The notes under the pieces are model-generated. The model did not search any database and was not told where the DNA came from. It worked only from the letters and a program-made list of their open reading frames with translations. This document shows positions 63,301-64,000 of a DNA stretch of 64,000 nt, piece by piece (position 1 is the first letter of the stretch; every line of letters starts with the position of its first letter). The DNA comes from Chloroflexus aurantiacus J-10-fl. GTDB lineage: Bacteria > Chloroflexota > Chloroflexia > Chloroflexales > Chloroflexaceae. Position numbers and translations under genes: made by a program. The stretch covers positions 434,001 through 498,000 of the forward strand of contig NC_010175.1 in assembly GCF_000018865.1 (NCBI RefSeq), written 5' to 3'.

Positions 63301-64000
63301 AGCCCTGGAGCAACAGCCACCCTGACCATTGTCGCCAACACCCCGGCGAGCACAACACTACTCGCCGGCGACTATCCCTTCTCGTTCCGGGTACGGGCAA
63401 TCAGCCAGCAGGGAAGTCAAACCTTCACCGAACAGAGTGATCCGGCAACAACCGACACGGTACGAGTACCGGTTGCACGTAGCTTCAGCTTTACCGCACA
63501 GCCGCCTACCAGCCAACAGCTCACCCCGGCAGCAACGGTGAACTTTAGCTACATTTTGACCAATACCGGTAATATCACCGATACGTTCATCATCACACCC
63601 CCGACCGGCACAACACCTGCATCCAGCCTCTCGTTCAGTGCCACACCGGCAACGGCCTTTACGCTGGCTGCCGGTCAATCACGCCCGATCACAGTCACCG
63701 TAACTGCCAGCGCCAGCGAGCCGGTCGGAACGTACAATTTCACCGTCCAGGCCGGCGTCACCGGTGGCAGTAACCCACCTGCCAACCAAACCGCGAGTGG
63801 AACCGTTCAGGTCATCGGGGGTGGCACACCGGTCTTTGTCGGCACACCGCTGGTAACGCCCGATCCTGTCTTGCCCGGCGGCACAGCAACCATAACGGTT
63901 ACCGTGCGCAATGGTGGTAACGCCGCAGCACCGTTTGACTTTACGCAAACACTGCCATCTGGATGGAATCTGATCAGCAACAGCAGTACCTGCCCATCGC
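60379..64000 (+). CDS. Second giant secreted CSLREA beta-helix protein (3' end outside window)
   Basis: At least 1207 residues. Signal peptide at 1-28 (RRFRLALLFLILVSLLPFAQPASA) with the CSLREA domain right behind (SLADTNDGACTTAPDGCTLRE). A long region of beta-helix coils follows, to about residue 700, with GNYIGV and NxIxGN turns. Then come NEW3-like beta-sandwich repeats with TNTGQ, ITNTGN or VRNGGN motifs, each about 100 residues. ATG 60379 has AGGAG 7 nt upstream. Only 10 nt separate it from the first copy, so the two are paralogues in one operon. Presumably cell-surface or sheath material, perhaps in filament or mat adhesion. The gene has no stop inside the window. Confidence 0.85.
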   Translation, partial: MHRRFRLALLFLILVSLLPFAQPASAASLVVNSLADTNDGACTTAPDGCTLREAILTANSNGVPDTITFSVSGTIYVQNSGLPPLSEGGTTIDAGDNHTIIVSGEQLRDASNNVIPAHGIVIASNDNVIRGLVIIRFSRGIGFTGGGSGIYLRNNAQNNLIVNTWIGHLNGSPEPNTGYGILIDGGASNNRIGTGNPTDRNVISGNTVADIGVSNNLNTTPLNGNQIVGNYIGTTVSGDADQDTTSDPGNLGGISIENYAYNTLISGNLIGGYTGANAAGIVLFSDSTSSGSPSIPRGTRITGNWIGVNPTGTVIANRIGILVSGGGTYGAINTEIGDPLNPIAGRNYIGGNTNGGIVIADTTFASGPTTIAGNYIGVALNASGNPFPVGNGTINQTSGGEGIFVGRNAVSTIIGPGNVIAGARTNGIRIRSGNTVVRGNYIGVDPTGTQTTTTTINSPTVGYGTGDAGVWIENGSSSVIGGANLSDRNVIAAGNFAVTGSGAAVLIEPCASGCSANGNTVQGNYLGVRADGNGILVGSTIVADSEGLRITNANNNTVRNNLIGGVDRGINVRMNASNNLISGNRIGVRASSSDTPGSGTTTRRDGIQLNSGTNNRIEFNLIAFTGQNNTSAFNAAHGIVVRSSNNQLFGNRLVRNGRLGFGHGIFVADNVTGVLISQNTTQDNAQDGIGLGSGANGDLAAPSFNAVTPGSPTVTGTTGCGAGCVVEIFTTSASVSDRNREGPVFLTSTTTGVGGAFSVNVTGCLGYITATVHNPTTGNSSPFSNALDVNATDACSTPTATLTVTGGSSRAVSIGSTSTYTLTLSHTSFVTRTYTLTLDSTRGWTSGPTLVELPPNGNTQLIISVAVPFTATAGDTDTTTVTARSDQTVSNPITLTTTAQAITIIPARPEVSPGQIVERTGNTVTFVHTITNTGQLVGTFSVIRPDGSSGLPVFSGTPPTGWNIQSATLSSSTLSPGATATLTIVANTPASTTLLAGDYPFSFRVRAISQQGSQTFTEQSDPATTDTVRVPVARSFSFTAQPPTSQQLTPAATVNFSYILTNTGNITDTFIITPPTGTTPASSLSFSATPATAFTLAAGQSRPITVTVTASASEPVGTYNFTVQAGVTGGSNPPANQTASGTVQVIGGGTPVFVGTPLVTPDPVLPGGTATITVTVRNGGNAAAPFDFTQTLPSGWNLISNSSTCPS

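Overview
The window looks like chromosome of a filamentous anoxygenic phototroph of the genus Chloroflexus or a close relative. This is inferred from gene content and protein style: a DNA polymerase I with intact proofreading motifs, a tricorn-type peptidase, very long secreted CSLREA beta-helix proteins, an adrenodoxin-type [2Fe-2S] protein resembling chlorosome envelope proteins, and moderately GC-rich DNA. No plasmid, phage, transposase or CRISPR features were seen.

Layout. 1-13.7 kb is mostly housekeeping: polA (cut by the left edge), an HDAC-family deacetylase translationally coupled to hisH and hisA, a coiled-coil protein, a THUMP-type RNA methyltransferase, trmD, miaA, and small families (GNAT, RDD, histidine phosphatase). 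14-20.2 kb holds a double ThyX-like protein, tRNA-Lys(UUU), a PIG-L deacetylase, the ferredoxin-like protein, an acyltransferase, a frameshifted MFS transporter and a GTP cyclohydrolase II. 20.2-29.1 kb is an AT-richer catabolic island on the minus strand: LacI regulator, solute-binding lipoprotein, two permeases, GH78 alpha-L-rhamnosidase and GH1 beta-glucosidase, with operator-like ACACGTGT sites. It is bordered at 29.45-29.76 kb by two 150-bp direct repeats.

30-37 kb has a NYN-domain protein, a hydroxypyruvate-isomerase-like protein, a tricorn homologue, an SDR and an HMG-CoA-lyase-family enzyme. 37-40.4 kb has a phasin-like protein and a thiM-thiE-thiD salvage operon behind a TPP riboswitch with a clear terminator. 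41-44.9 kb has a flavin dehydrogenase, an SDR and an APH-fold kinase. 45-49.7 kb is a second sugar regulon (LacI, MFS, GH3 beta-glucosidase) with perfect TGCAATCGATTGCA palindromes before lacI and before the MFS gene. 49.9-54.5 kb is a translation cluster: infC (ATT start, acidic tail, structured leader), rpmI, rplT, a SpoU methylase and pheS, followed by a Memo-like protein and an EamA transporter. The right end carries an isomerase-like gene and two consecutive giant secreted beta-helix proteins, the first frameshifted and the second cut by the edge.

Most minus-strand catabolic genes appear to be under local repressor or riboswitch control. Plus-strand housekeeping genes often show an extended -10 element, TGGTAYAAT. 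The least explained items are the double ThyX-like protein, the pseudoknot-capable infC leader with an Asp/Glu-rich IF-3 tail, the long hairpin-containing leader of the rhamnoside operon, and the ferredoxin-like candidate chlorosome protein.
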